A stretch of 45,946 nucleotides of DNA from Verrucomicrobiota bacterium (GTDB taxonomy: Bacteria > Verrucomicrobiota > Verrucomicrobiia > Chthoniobacterales > JACTMZ01): assembly GCA_027624625.1 (NCBI GenBank), contig JAQBWH010000013.1:1-45946 (forward strand). Direction: 5' to 3'. Within the stretch, counting starts at the first letter, position 1. The number at the start of each line of letters is the position of its first letter. The notes below the pieces were generated by a model. It was not told where the DNA came from, ran no database searches, and saw nothing but the letters and a program-made list of their open reading frames with translations. Positions 8,249 to 17,241 of this stretch are shown here, piece by piece. Both the position numbers and the translations under genes were made by a program.

Positions 8249-9513
8249 CCTCCTGCGGACGGCTCCGCCGTCCCCTCCCTCGTCGCCTGCAAGAGCGTCC
8301 CGCGCAAGGCGTCCACCGCCCGTTGCAGCGGCAGATCGTCCACCGGTTGGATTTCCTCGCGCTTCGTCCCCGCCGGCAAATCCTCCTGCCGCCGCGCCGC
8401 CAGCAACCGCGCCTCATCCCCCGCCGTCATCGTGGCAATAACATGCGGAACGACCCCCTTCTCGTGGATCGGTTGCTTCCCGGGGGTGAAATATTTTGCC
8501 GTGGTCAGGCGCAGGGCGGATCCGTCGGGAAGTACGACCACACTTTGCACCGACCCCTTGCCGAAAGTCGTTTCGCCGACAAGCAACGCACGGCCGGAAT
8601 CCTTAAGCGCGCCCGCCACGATTTCCGCCCCGCTCGCACTCGAACCATTGACCAGCACCGCGACCGGATAAGCCCGCGCCTCGCGACCCTTGCCCGGGGC
8701 AAGGTAGCGGCGCTGGGCCGATGCCGAACGGCCCTCGGTGTAAGCGACCAGCGACCCGCCCGGTAGAAATTCGCCCGCCACCTCGACCGCCCCGGAAAGC
8801 AAACCTCCCGGATTGAAACGCAAATCGATGACCAGCGCGTCGATCCCCTCTTTCTCCAACCCGTCGAGTGCTCGCCCGAATTCCCGTCCCGTCGGTTCGC
8901 TGAATTGGGTGACCCGCAGGTAGCCGACTCGCGGACCGTCACCCGGCAGGACACGTGCTCCGCGCACACTCGGAACCTTGATCACCTCGCGCTGGATCTC
9001 GAACTTCAAAGGCTCCGGCGACCCCGCGCGCCCGATGGCCAGCTTCACCGCCGTCCCCGCCTCGCCGCGCAATTTCTCCACCGCATCGCGCAGGGACATC
9101 TTGTCGGCCGACTGTCCGTTGATTTCCAACAACACGTCGCCCGGAAGCAAACCGGCCCGGAAACCGGGCGTACCCTCCATCGGCGCAACAATGGTCAGTC
9201 GCTCGTTTTTCAGCCCGACAACAACCCCCAGGCCACCGAATTCGCTCCTCGTATCCTCCTGCATGCCCTTGAAATCCTTCGGGTCCATGAAATCACTGTG
9301 CGGATCCAGGTCGGCCAGCATTCCTTGCAACGCACTGTAGACCAGTCCCTCGTAATCCGTCTTGTCCTCGTCAACATAATCCTGCCGGATCAACTCGACC
9401 GCCCGGGCCAAAGTTTTCATCTCCCGGTAGGGCGAAACGTCCTCCTCATCCTGCGCGGCCACCGCACAAACAAGGCCGAACATCGCGAGGGGCGCGGCAA
9501 CAAAACGATGCAT
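8245..9513 (-). CDS. S41 family C-terminal processing peptidase (exported)
   Basis: The 422 aa product has a signal peptide (LAMFGLVCAVAAQ, cleavage near residue 20), a PDZ domain (about 85-165, with SEFGGLGVVVG and GLLPGDVLLEING) and an S41 protease domain. The nucleophile is the serine in NGSSASGAEIVAGAL and the general base is the lysine in TTFGKGSVQ. These Ctp-type proteases process or degrade periplasmic proteins from their C-termini. A TTG directly precedes the chosen ATG 9513, which has GGGA about 6 bases upstream. It heads the reverse-strand run and is divergent from folK. Confidence 0.94.
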   Translation of the reverse strand: MHRFVAAPLAMFGLVCAVAAQDEEDVSPYREMKTLARAVELIRQDYVDEDKTDYEGLVYSALQGMLADLDPHSDFMDPKDFKGMQEDTRSEFGGLGVVVGLKNERLTIVAPMEGTPGFRAGLLPGDVLLEINGQSADKMSLRDAVEKLRGEAGTAVKLAIGRAGSPEPLKFEIQREVIKVPSVRGARVLPGDGPRVGYLRVTQFSEPTGREFGRALDGLEKEGIDALVIDLRFNPGGLLSGAVEVAGEFLPGGSLVAYTEGRSASAQRRYLAPGKGREARAYPVAVLVNGSSASGAEIVAGALKDSGRALLVGETTFGKGSVQSVVVLPDGSALRLTTAKYFTPGKQPIHEKGVVPHVIATMTAGDEARLLAARRQEDLPAGTKREEIQPVDDLPLQRAVDALRGTLLQATREGTAEPSAGG

Positions 9514-9598
9514 CAATCATCCCTATCATGCCCGCAGGGCCCCGGCAAACCGCGGCCGCGCCTTCAGCCTGTGCGCGCCACGCCGCTTGCTCTAGCCT

Positions 9599-10135
9599 TT
9601 GGCGAAGTTTGCCGTGCCAACCGCCGACCACCCACTCGCCACCGGCCTCGCCCTCGGATCCAACCTCGGCGATCGACTGGCGCACCTGCGCCAAGGACGG
9701 GATCTGCTCCTCTCCCTCCACGAGGGCCCGGCACCTGCCGCAATCTCGCCGGTCTACCAGACCGAACCCGTCGACTGTCCGCCGGGGTCGGCCTCATTTC
9801 TCAACGCTGTGGTGGAAATACGCACCTCGCTCGATCCCGTCCACCTGCTCCGCCAACTCACCCGCCTCGAGTCGGAACTCGGACGCTCCCCCGCACGCGG
9901 ACGAAACACCCCGCGTCCCCTCGATCTCGACATTCTCTATGCCGGCCAACTGGTCATCGACACGCCCACCCTCGTCCTGCCGCACCCGCGCATGACGGCA
10001 CGGCGGTTTGTCCTCCAACCTCTGGCCGATGTGCGTCCCGACTTTGTTCTCCCCGGAGACAAGCGCGACGTCACCCATCTCCTGGCCGCACTTCCCGTGG
10101 CGCCGCGCGTGGCATTGTTCTGCGCGGTCTGGTAG
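9599..10135 (+). CDS. folK: 2-amino-4-hydroxy-6-hydroxymethyldihydropteridine pyrophosphokinase
   Basis: HPPK moves pyrophosphate from ATP to 6-hydroxymethyl-dihydropterin in folate synthesis. The 178 aa product shows GLALGSNLGDRLAHL near the N-terminus, then VYQTEPVDCPPGSASFLNAV and the metal and ATP-binding block GRNTPRPLDLDILY, followed by LPHPRMTARRFVLQPL. No ATG fits. The candidates are TTG 9599 and GTG 9614 in the same frame; I give the longer form. It is followed by panB on the same strand after 53 bases, so folate and pantothenate steps share a likely transcript. Confidence 0.93.
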   Translation: MAKFAVPTADHPLATGLALGSNLGDRLAHLRQGRDLLLSLHEGPAPAAISPVYQTEPVDCPPGSASFLNAVVEIRTSLDPVHLLRQLTRLESELGRSPARGRNTPRPLDLDILYAGQLVIDTPTLVLPHPRMTARRFVLQPLADVRPDFVLPGDKRDVTHLLAALPVAPRVALFCAVW

Positions 10136-10188
10136 AAGAAGCAGACTTGCCCGTCGCACCGATCGGCGCGAGATTTCACTCTCCGCTT

Positions 10189-10968
10189 ATGGACGACCTC
10201 AACCGCCGCTTCCGGCAGCATAAAAAGAGCGGGCAAAAAATCGCGGCCCTCACCGCTTACGATTATCCCACCGCCCGCATCGTCGACGAAGCCGGCATTG
10301 ACCTCATCCTGGTCGGCGACTCGCTCGGCATGGTTGTCCTCGGCTACCCCGACACCACCTCCGTGACGCTCGACGACATGATCCGCCACACCGGTGCGGT
10401 CGCCCGGGGGACCAAGATTGCCCCGGTCGTCGCCGACCTGCCCATCGGAACTTACGGGTCGACCGCGCAAGCCGTGGCCAGCGCCCGGCAACTCCTGGCC
10501 GCCGGCGCGCGGGGGGTCAAGCTGGAGGGCGGAGCGGCCCTCGCCCCGCAAATCCGGGCGCTAGTCGATGCCGGGATACCTGTCCTCGCCCACATCGGTA
10601 TGCTCCCGCAGCACGTCCGCGAAGAAGGCGGCTACAAGGTGAAGGGCGGCACCATGGAGGAGGCCGGCGTCATCCGGGACGACGCCGCTGCGGTGCAAGA
10701 AGCCGGCGCTTTCGCCGTGGTTCTGGAAATCATCTCTCCCGGCCTCGCCGCGGAGATTGGCCCGACCCTGCAAATCCCGACCATCGGCATCGGGAGCGGC
10801 GAAGGTTGCGACGGCCAAATCTTGGTCTTGCACGACCTCGTCGGCCTTTACCCGTGGTTCAAACCGAAATTCGCCAAACAGCGGGCCGAGACGGCATCGG
10901 CGATCAGCGGCGCCGTGCGCGACTACGTTGCTGCGGTGCGCGGAGATACGGGAATGACCCCGCCCTGA
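10189..10968 (+). CDS. panB: 3-methyl-2-oxobutanoate hydroxymethyltransferase
   Basis: PanB makes ketopantoate from alpha-ketoisovalerate and methylenetetrahydrofolate, the first step of pantothenate synthesis. The 259 aa product begins with KIAALTAYDYPTARIVDEAG and has the metal and substrate loops LVGDSLGMVVLGY, DLPIGTYG and KLEGG. HIGMLPQHV and the IGIGSGEGCDGQILVLHD block are also present. The frame is open far upstream, but the ATG at 10189 is the family start; the upstream extension overlaps folK and the opposite-strand protease. Confidence 0.97.
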   Translation: MDDLNRRFRQHKKSGQKIAALTAYDYPTARIVDEAGIDLILVGDSLGMVVLGYPDTTSVTLDDMIRHTGAVARGTKIAPVVADLPIGTYGSTAQAVASARQLLAAGARGVKLEGGAALAPQIRALVDAGIPVLAHIGMLPQHVREEGGYKVKGGTMEEAGVIRDDAAAVQEAGAFAVVLEIISPGLAAEIGPTLQIPTIGIGSGEGCDGQILVLHDLVGLYPWFKPKFAKQRAETASAISGAVRDYVAAVRGDTGMTPP

Positions 10969-11120
10969 CCGCGCGCTCCCGCCTTGCCGCCGGCACGTTC
11001 GTCTGCTCCCCATCGCGCTGCTCCAACCCCCTCCGCCCGAGCACTGGATTTGTCACCATCGGTCCAAAATGACCAGCTGGCATCTGCCTTGCCGCGCGTT
11101 TAGATTGCCTGACCGCCGCC

Positions 11121-13268
11121 ATGTCTTTCCGTCTCGCCTCACCCCACGCTCCCTGCGGCGACCAAGGTCCTGCCATCGACAAACTGACGCGCTCGCTTGA
11201 GGCGGGGAACCGCCACCAAACCCTCCTCGGCGTGACCGGCTCGGGTAAAACCTTCACTGCAGCCAATATCGTCCGCAATCTCGACCGCCCGACGCTCGTC
11301 ATCTCGCACAACAAAACCCTGGCCGCGCAGCTTTACTCCGAATTCAAACAGTTCTTCCCCGACAACGCCGTCGAATATTTTGTCAGCTACTTCGACTATT
11401 ACCAACCCGAGGCCTACATCCCGCGGACCGACACCTACATTGAAAAAGATTCCGCGATCAACGAGGAGATCGAACGGCTCCGGCTTTCCGCCACCAGCTC
11501 CCTCCTCACCCGCCGCGACGTTCTCGTCGTCGCCAGTGTGTCATGCATCTACGGTTTGGGCTCGCCGGAGGACTACCGAAAAATGCTCCTGCCGCTCAAA
11601 ACCGGCGAGGATATGTCGCGCGAAGCCTTCCTCGGACGTCTTGTCGACCTGCTTTACGAACGCAATGACATCGCCTTCGGACGGGGCAAATTCCGGGTGC
11701 GCGGCGATGTGGTCGAAGTGCATCCTGCCAACTTGGACGAGACCGCGGTGCGCGTGGAATTTTTCGGCGACAACATCGACCGCATCAGCATGTTCGACCC
11801 GCTGACCGGCAATGTCCTGGAAACCTTGCCCGGTCTGACCATTTTCCCGGCCAAGCAGTTCGTCACCCCTCAGGACAAATTACGCCGCGCGCTGGGCACC
11901 ATCCGGACCGAGCTCGACGGACGCCTCACCGAGCTCGAGTCCCAAGGCAAGTTGCTCGAATCCCAACGCCTCAAAATGCGCACCGAGTTTGACCTCGAAA
12001 TGATGGAGGAAATGGGCTTCTGCACCGGGATCGAAAATTATTCCCGTCACCTCAGCGGACGCCCCCCCGGTTCGCGGCCCTTCACCCTCCTCGACTTTTT
12101 CCCCAAGGACTACCTCTGCGTGATCGACGAATCGCACGCCTCCATCCCGCAGATCGGCGGCATGTATGCCGGCGACCGCTCGCGCAAACAAGTGCTGGTC
12201 GACTACGGCTTCCGCCTGCCCAGCGCGATGGACAACCGTCCGCTTAATTTCCCCGAGTTCATGGGCATGACCAACCAGCTTCTCTACATGAGCGCCACCC
12301 CAGGCGATTTCGAGATCCGCAACAGCCACGTCGGGAACTCGGAATTCCTGCCGGCCGTCCGACCCGACAATCGCCTCACCCTGGAGGAAAGCGCCTCCCT
12401 TCTTCAGCGCGCGCGGGACGGGTTCGATGTTGCCACCACGGGCGCTCCGCTCGTCGCGGAACAAATCATCCGCCCCACCGGGCTTCTCGATCCGCAAATC
12501 ACGGTCCGCCCCCTCAAAGACCAAATCGACGAAACGATCGAGCTCTGCCGCCAGCGGATCGAAAAGAAACAACGCATCCTCGTCACCACCCTGACCAAAC
12601 GCACCGCCGAAGACCTCTCCGACTACCTGCGCGATGTCGGACTCAAAGTCCGCTACCTCCACAGCGATATCGACACCATCGAACGGGTGGAAATCCTCCG
12701 CGCTCTCCGCACCGGCGAGTTCGACATCCTGGTCGGCATCAACCTTCTCCGCGAAGGTCTCGACCTCCCCGAAGTCGGACTGGTCTGCATCCTCGACGCC
12801 GACAAGGAAGGCTACCTGCGCAGCCAGACCTCGCTCATCCAGACCGCCGGACGTGCCGCCCGCCACGTCGACGGCGAAGTCGTCCTTTTCGCCGACACCA
12901 TGACCGGCAGCATCCGCGCCTTGATCGAGATCAGTGATTACCGCCGCCGCCGCCAGATGGAGTATAATGAAGAGCACGGCATCACGCCCCGCAGCGTGGT
13001 CCGTGCCGTGCAAGAAAGCCTTCACGTCATCCTCAAAGGTAAATCCGACGGAACATCCGTCGTCCGCGAAGACGGCCAAGGCCTTTCCCTCTCGGATCTC
13101 CTCGCCGAACTCTCCCAGGAAATGGAAGAAGCCTCCGCCGCCCTCGAATTCGAACGCGCCGCGCTGCTTCGCGACCAGATCATGGAACTCAAAGCCGGCA
13201 CCGGCCTCGAAAAAATCTCCCCGTCCCGCCGGCCCGTCACCTACGGCGCCAAAAAACGCCGCCGTTAA
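11121..13268 (+). CDS. uvrB: UvrABC excinuclease subunit B
   Basis: UvrB verifies damage and loads UvrC in nucleotide excision repair. The 715 aa product has Walker [17 protein letters not shown] (about 35-50) and the beta-hairpin region [20 protein letters not shown]. Helicase motifs include [28 protein letters not shown] and [12 protein letters not shown]. The C-terminal UVR domain ([20 protein letters not shown]) that binds UvrC is intact. No clear Shine-Dalgarno is seen before ATG 11121. The 152 bases upstream, after panB, hold no gene that I can see. Confidence 0.98.
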   Translation: MSFRLASPHAPCGDQGPAIDKLTRSLEAGNRHQTLLGVTGSGKTFTAANIVRNLDRPTLVISHNKTLAAQLYSEFKQFFPDNAVEYFVSYFDYYQPEAYIPRTDTYIEKDSAINEEIERLRLSATSSLLTRRDVLVVASVSCIYGLGSPEDYRKMLLPLKTGEDMSREAFLGRLVDLLYERNDIAFGRGKFRVRGDVVEVHPANLDETAVRVEFFGDNIDRISMFDPLTGNVLETLPGLTIFPAKQFVTPQDKLRRALGTIRTELDGRLTELESQGKLLESQRLKMRTEFDLEMMEEMGFCTGIENYSRHLSGRPPGSRPFTLLDFFPKDYLCVIDESHASIPQIGGMYAGDRSRKQVLVDYGFRLPSAMDNRPLNFPEFMGMTNQLLYMSATPGDFEIRNSHVGNSEFLPAVRPDNRLTLEESASLLQRARDGFDVATTGAPLVAEQIIRPTGLLDPQITVRPLKDQIDETIELCRQRIEKKQRILVTTLTKRTAEDLSDYLRDVGLKVRYLHSDIDTIERVEILRALRTGEFDILVGINLLREGLDLPEVGLVCILDADKEGYLRSQTSLIQTAGRAARHVDGEVVLFADTMTGSIRALIEISDYRRRRQMEYNEEHGITPRSVVRAVQESLHVILKGKSDGTSVVREDGQGLSLSDLLAELSQEMEEASAALEFERAALLRDQIMELKAGTGLEKISPSRRPVTYGAKKRRR

Positions 13269-13373
13269 CCCCTCCCCTGCAGCGCCACCAAGAAGATCAA
13301 GAAAGATTCCACCCCCGATCAACCGATCCTGCTTCACTCTCCCTGCTGAACACGGAAAACTGAAAACTTTCCG

Positions 13374-14507
13374 ATGCCTGCCGCCCAAAGCAAAAAAGCC
13401 GCCCAAGCCACCGCCATCTACCTCGTGGCCGGCAACGACGAGATGGCAGTCAAAAACCGGGCCAAAGAACTGGCAGCCGAGTTGGCGCCGGCCGAAGGCG
13501 GCGAATTCGCGGTCGAAACCCTCGACGCTCACGCGGACAACGCGGAGCACGCCGCCTCGATCATCCGCGAAGCCATCCTCTCGCTCAGCATGGCCGGCTT
13601 CCTTGCCCCGGAAAAACTTGTCTGGCTGAAGAGCGCCAATTTTCTTTCCGACACCCAACTCGGTGGCAGCAAGGCCGTCCTCGAAGCCCTCGAAGAATTG
13701 CAAAAAGTTCTCCAAGGCGAACTTCCCCACGGCACCCGCTTCCTCTTCAGCGCGATCAGCCCCGACAAACGCCGCACCGCCTACAAGTCGCTGACCAAAC
13801 TCGCCGCCACCGAAATCTGCGACAAGCCGTCCGGCGGGCTGCGCTTCGACGAAGACGAAGCCGCCCGCCAGGCCGCTTCATCGGCCGCGCGCGACCGTCA
13901 ATTGAAATTCCGCCCCGACGCCCTCGAGCGCTTCGCCGCTTACGTTGGTTGGGACACCCGCCAAGTCCTCAACGAACTCGATAAAATCGACACCTATCTC
14001 GGCGATGAGCGCCGCGAGATTCTCGAGGAGGACATCCGCCTCCTCGTCCCCGAAACCCGTCGCGGCATCATCTTCGAACTCGGCAACTGCCTCGCCCGAC
14101 GAAATCTCCGCGAAGCCAGCAACTGTCTGCAAAAGCTCCTGGCCCAAGGCGAAGACCCCATCGGTCTCCTATATGCCGCCATCATGCCGACCATCCAGCG
14201 CATGACCGCCGCCGCCGTTCTGATCGAAGAATACGGGCTCCGCGTGCCGCCTAACTATCCCTCCTTCCAATCGGCCCTCGAGCAACTCCCCGCCGATGCG
14301 CAGGAAATCCTTCCCCGCAAAAAAGACGGCACCTTCAATGCCTACGGGTTCTACCTTTCCGCCCAAGCAGCCAAGTGCTTCAAAGCTGCCGAACTCGCTG
14401 AAGCCACCATCGCCTGCGCCGAAGCCACCACCTCCATCATGTCCACCGGTTCCGACCCCGCCCTCATTTTGCAGCAACTCCTCGTTCGCATCCTCACGCC
14501 GCGGTGA
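13374..14507 (+). CDS. holA: DNA polymerase III delta subunit
   Basis: Delta opens the sliding clamp in the clamp loader. The 377 aa product has the delta layout: an N-terminal domain starting IYLVAGNDEMAVKNRAKEL, a middle segment with TRFLFSAISPDKRRTAYK, and the C-terminal helical domain starting about GWDTRQVLNELDKIDTYLGD and LVPETRRGIIFELGNCLARR. The end, DPALILQQLLVRIL, is also typical. The N-terminus MPAAQSKKAAQ is slightly extended. It follows uvrB after 105 bases. Downstream lies a patch of gene fragments, so holA marks the left border of the conserved region. Confidence 0.9.
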   Translation: MPAAQSKKAAQATAIYLVAGNDEMAVKNRAKELAAELAPAEGGEFAVETLDAHADNAEHAASIIREAILSLSMAGFLAPEKLVWLKSANFLSDTQLGGSKAVLEALEELQKVLQGELPHGTRFLFSAISPDKRRTAYKSLTKLAATEICDKPSGGLRFDEDEAARQAASSAARDRQLKFRPDALERFAAYVGWDTRQVLNELDKIDTYLGDERREILEEDIRLLVPETRRGIIFELGNCLARRNLREASNCLQKLLAQGEDPIGLLYAAIMPTIQRMTAAAVLIEEYGLRVPPNYPSFQSALEQLPADAQEILPRKKDGTFNAYGFYLSAQAAKCFKAAELAEATIACAEATTSIMSTGSDPALILQQLLVRILTPR

Positions 14508-14572
14508 TCTCACCGCGCCCCTGACCTTGTGTCAGGGGACCGCAACGGACTTCCCCAACGCTCTGCCCCAAG

Positions 14573-14719
14573 TTGAAACCCAAACTGCTCTCCGCCGGCA
14601 ACCCCCGGATCGCCAAAGGCGACGGCGACGCGCCGGTGCAAGCCTGCATCGCCGCCATGCCCGGCTGGAAACGTGACATCGGCGAGCAACTCGACACCCT
14701 CATCAACCGCACCGTCCGC
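14573..14719 (+). pseudogene. Truncated 5' end of a DUF1801-like gene
   Basis: Starting at TTG 14573, about 49 codons read KPKLLSAGNPRIAKGDGDAP, then VQACIAAMPGWKRD and IGEQLDTLINRTV. This resembles the N-terminus of small DUF1801 (YdhG-like) proteins as I remember them (NPxIAKxDGDAPVQAYIAAMPGWKR). After about 14719 the frame enters sequence that is clearly rlpA on the other strand, so the remaining two thirds of the DUF1801 domain is missing. It is a fragment, not a working gene. The exact junction is uncertain by a few bases. Confidence 0.6.
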
Positions 14720-14721
14720 AT

Positions 14722-14960
14722 GATGTCAGGACCTCGGTTGTTGATGCGCACCATGACCGACTTGCCGTTCTTCAAGTTGGTCACCCGGGCCATGGTGTTA
14801 CACGGAAGCGTTTTGTGCGCCGCCGTGACGTCCTTCGCCCGGTAAATCTCCCCGTTTGCCGTCTTCCGTCCGATCCAGCGCCCGTAATAATAGGACGCCT
14901 TCCCCTGCAGGACGGCCACCGGCTTCGCATCGTAAACAATTTGCGGCTGAGCCGGTTCGA
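14722..14960. repeat. Direct repeat, left copy (rlpA-derived)
   Basis: About 240 bases here match 17700-17940 in the same orientation at roughly 80-85% identity by eye, for example GTCTTCCGTCCGATCCAGCG in both. Together the copies flank about 2.7 kb of accessory sequence. Confidence 0.7.
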
Positions 14961-15021
14961 CGAGAGCCGACCGCGGAGGACCAGGCGTCGCCGCTGAATC
15001 GGCAGAAATGTCTCTTGCGCG
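14722..15021 (-). pseudogene. Internal fragment of a second rlpA gene
   Basis: Reading the reverse strand gives ALVEPAQPQIVYDAKPVAVL, GKASYYYGRWIGRKTANGEI, then TAAHKTLP and RVTNLKNGKSVMVRINNRGP. This parallels the intact RlpA encoded at 17452-18039 almost residue by residue. The signal peptide is missing: the frame is closed by a TAG at 15022-15024, in the codons that end the SGNH gene. The second half of the DPBB domain is also missing, because after NNRGP the sequence changes to the DUF1801-like fragment. By eye the DNA is roughly 80-85% identical to 17700-17950, so this is an old or imported copy. Confidence 0.8.
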
Positions 15022-15867
15022 CTACTGGTCGCCGGATGTCGGCGTTTCATAGGAGGGCGCCTCGGCAACTACCGCAGCCGCTATTTCCTGAAGTGATCTC
15101 GCCGTGTCTGCGTCAATGGAGAGGCCGGGCAGCTCATGGGATGCGCCCACTGGACTGTCGCTGAAGAGCGTGCCGTAGATGACGAGAGCGGCCAAATAGT
15201 AGCCGTCGGGGGAAGCATGGTGGCTGTCCTTTCCATAGACAACAAGGTGGGGATATTTTGCCGAAGCTAGGGCAAATGCTTCGCCGACGCGGGCCACCAA
15301 AACCTGCCGTCCGGGCTCAGCGCCCTCGATCCTTCTGGCAGCTTCAGCGTAATTATCCACCACCTCGCGGAGCATTTCCTCCGAGCTCTCGAATTTTTTC
15401 GCGGATGGTTTACCGGTGGCATTGATATAGCTGCTCTCGGCCGGTCGCGGCCACGTTTGGTAAAGAAGAACCTTGGCATTCGGCGAGCTGGCTCTGGCAC
15501 GCTCGTAAAACGTCATCGCATCAGCGAAGAATCCATCCGGATCACCCACGCGCGTCGGCTTCGTGCTGAGTTCCTGCAGGACCACCCAGTCCCATGCCGC
15601 CGCTTGGATGGCTTCCTGTGTGGCCGGTTGCTCGAGGTGGTGAGCCAGGTCCTGGCTGCGGACGGCCACGGTTTGACTCGTGAGGGCTTTGCCCTTGGAC
15701 GCCGCGATGTCTTCGACGTATTTGGGGACACCTCCAGCACTGGCGATAGGTTCCGAGCGCGAACCGATGGTATAACTGTTGCCGACGAATAGGACATTTT
15801 CCGACCAGCCCGGAAGGCTGAGGCAAAGGAAAACGATGAGGGTTGGTAGTGTAGATCTTGTTGTCAT
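15022..15867 (-). CDS. Exported SGNH/GDSL-type hydrolase
   Basis: The 281 aa product starts at ATG 15867 with a signal peptide (TLPTLIVFLCLSLPGWS). Right after it comes VLFVGNSYTIGSRSEP, whose GNS serine fits block I of SGNH hydrolases. The C-terminal DSHHASPDGYYLAALVIYGT supplies the expected Asp-x2-His pair, here with HASPDGYYLAA as in DUF4886-like members. The substrate is probably an ester on a sugar or polymer outside the cell, but this is inference. A longer in-frame form from 16044 would overlap the neighbouring gene and lose the signal peptide. It follows the chimeric gene at 15875 after only 7 bases, so the two probably share a transcript. It lies inside the fragment-rich patch. Confidence 0.75.
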   Translation of the reverse strand: MTTRSTLPTLIVFLCLSLPGWSENVLFVGNSYTIGSRSEPIASAGGVPKYVEDIAASKGKALTSQTVAVRSQDLAHHLEQPATQEAIQAAAWDWVVLQELSTKPTRVGDPDGFFADAMTFYERARASSPNAKVLLYQTWPRPAESSYINATGKPSAKKFESSEEMLREVVDNYAEAARRIEGAEPGRQVLVARVGEAFALASAKYPHLVVYGKDSHHASPDGYYLAALVIYGTLFSDSPVGASHELPGLSIDADTARSLQEIAAAVVAEAPSYETPTSGDQ

Positions 15868-15874
15868 TGGTGGT

Positions 15875-16592
15875 TCAGAAGTTTGCCGGCCATTCGCCAG
15901 GTTGAAGGTTTTTGGGATCTTTCGGCGTGGTTCGAAATTCGACATGGCCGTCGAGAAAACTGTAATTGCGGCCGCCGTTATGGGTCGGCAGGACGGTGAC
16001 GGGAAGCGAGAACGTTCCGCCACCGCTGACCGGAGCGGTTGCACTATTGGCAGCGAGGCCGTTCATGTCCCAACCGGCGAGAACGGTCGGGGCGAAATTC
16101 GTGGCGTAGCCCGCGGCGACTCCGACCATGATTGCATTATTCACCGTCACCCCGTCCTGCACCAGAAGGGAGCCATTGGTAACGGACACCGCTCCGGTGC
16201 CGAGTGCGTTATTGGTGGCGATGACCAACTGCCCGCCGTTGACGTACGTGCCGCGGGTGTAGGCGTTGCTGGCGGCAAGGATCCAGGTGCCCGCGTCTTC
16301 CTTGCTGAGGGCGAGCGTCGAGAGAGGGTTGAATTCGCCGATTACCCCGGAAATCGTGTTGCTTCCGGTGTTCGCCCCCCTCAGAACCAAAGTGGCGGGA
16401 GCGCTGGCGAGGTCGGTGCGGCCCGCGTTCGTGATGTCGGTTCCCGTGCCCGGATTGGAGGGATCCCAGTTGGCGGCGGTGTTCCAGTTGTCCGAAGTGG
16501 GAACGGCCAGCCATGTGCCGGAGGCGGCGTGCGAAGCGCTGGACACCAACGCAAACCCGATGATCGCGGCGGTAACATTAAGGGGGGGTCAT
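15875..16592 (-). pseudogene. Chimeric beta-repeat / H-X9-DG secreted protein, start frameshifted
   Basis: The open part reads IIGFALVSSASHAASGTWLA (signal peptide and start of the mature protein), then NWNTAANWDPSNPGTGTDI. Next is an autotransporter-associated beta-strand repeat (GTWILAASNAYTRGTYVNGG then LVIATNNALGTGAVSVTNGS). The C-terminus is different: THNGGRNYSFLDGHVEF is an H-X9-DG motif, normally found at the end of prepilin-like proteins. A natural start, ATG 16592, is out of frame because of seven C (G run at 16582-16588 on the + strand). With six C it would read MTPLNVTAAIIGFALVSS, a good signal peptide. As sequenced the reading from that ATG stops after four codons. It may be a decayed fusion, a phase-variable gene or a sequencing error. 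Confidence 0.6.
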
Positions 16593-16914
16593 GGATTAGG
16601 GTAGTGTGATAGGGCCAAATTGAGGCTGCCTGTCGAGAGTGTCACCTCACGAAAATTAGTGATGCGCCCACTCTCCGAAGGGATAAACTCCCCGTAAGCA
16701 ACCGGAAGACAGAGTCAGTGTCGATGCCGCAGGGCCCTAGGTTCGCACCACAAAGAAAAACCCCTCCGCAACTCACCGGTATTGCCCGCACCAAACGGGG
16801 CGCTAAAACTCCAATCATGGGCGGTCGTCGTTTCGGGGCCCCGTCGATTTCCGTCACTCCAAACGCCTGAAAGCGTGGAGCGGGCATCGATCGCCGTGGT
16901 GCCGGTGGTGTGCC
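16593..16914. other. Gene-free stretch with a possible coding relic
   Basis: No intact gene is seen in these 322 bases. On the reverse strand one frame from about 16917 reads TTGTTAIDARSTLSGVWSDG and then TTTAHDWSFSAPFGAGNTGE before a stop near 16717. Its codon choice (ACC, GGC, GCG, ATC, GCC) looks like former coding DNA, perhaps from a secreted protein. I cannot assign a family. Confidence 0.3.
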
Positions 16915-17241
16915 TTAAACCCGGTTAAAATCGCTGTAAGCGATGCATTGCCAAGCCGTGCCCGCCCGCTGCCAGACACTCAAACGCGGCGAGAATTCGG
17001 TCGGGAGCACCTTGCCTCCGATCATCTCGGACGTGCTGAGCCAAAAACTGATGATAAGATTGGCGCCTGCTTGGGTGACCTTGAAATCCTTGAAGCGGAC
17101 TTCGCCTAAATTCATTTCCTTCATCAGCTTGATCGCTTCGGTGCGATCGCAGGAACCCTGACTGGTGACAAACTGGCAAGCAGGTGACAAAAGCTGCTCG
17201 AGAGCCTGCCAGTTGTTGTCTTGGATGAGGGCCACGGACAA
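16915..17241 (-). CDS. NTF2-like (SnoaL/DUF4440-type) small protein, start uncertain
   Basis: The 108 aa reading from TTG 17241 contains LIQDNNWQALEQLLSPACQF, then TEAIKLMKEMNLGEVRFKDF and a C-terminal beta segment ending RAGTAWQCIAYSDFNRV. This is the pattern of small cone-shaped NTF2-like domains, often ligand-binding or enzymatic. The frame stays open upstream to a stop at 17308-17310, adding NATFPGSSLEEEAKRLEEL, which looks genuine, yet no ATG, GTG or TTG occurs there. The real 5' end may therefore have been lost. It sits next to other broken genes, so it may be a pseudogene. Confidence 0.5.
   Translation of the reverse strand: MSVALIQDNNWQALEQLLSPACQFVTSQGSCDRTEAIKLMKEMNLGEVRFKDFKVTQAGANLIISFWLSTSEMIGGKVLPTEFSPRLSVWQRAGTAWQCIAYSDFNRV

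Noticed and set aside
8905..10188. Upstream extension of the panB frame
   Set aside because: It crosses the opposite-strand protease gene and folK; PanB has its normal N-terminus at 10189.
11880..13730. Very long reverse open frame opposite uvrB and the start of holA
   Set aside because: It mirrors the third codon positions of clearly real forward genes; the translation is Gly/Glu/Asp/Phe-rich without any family feature.
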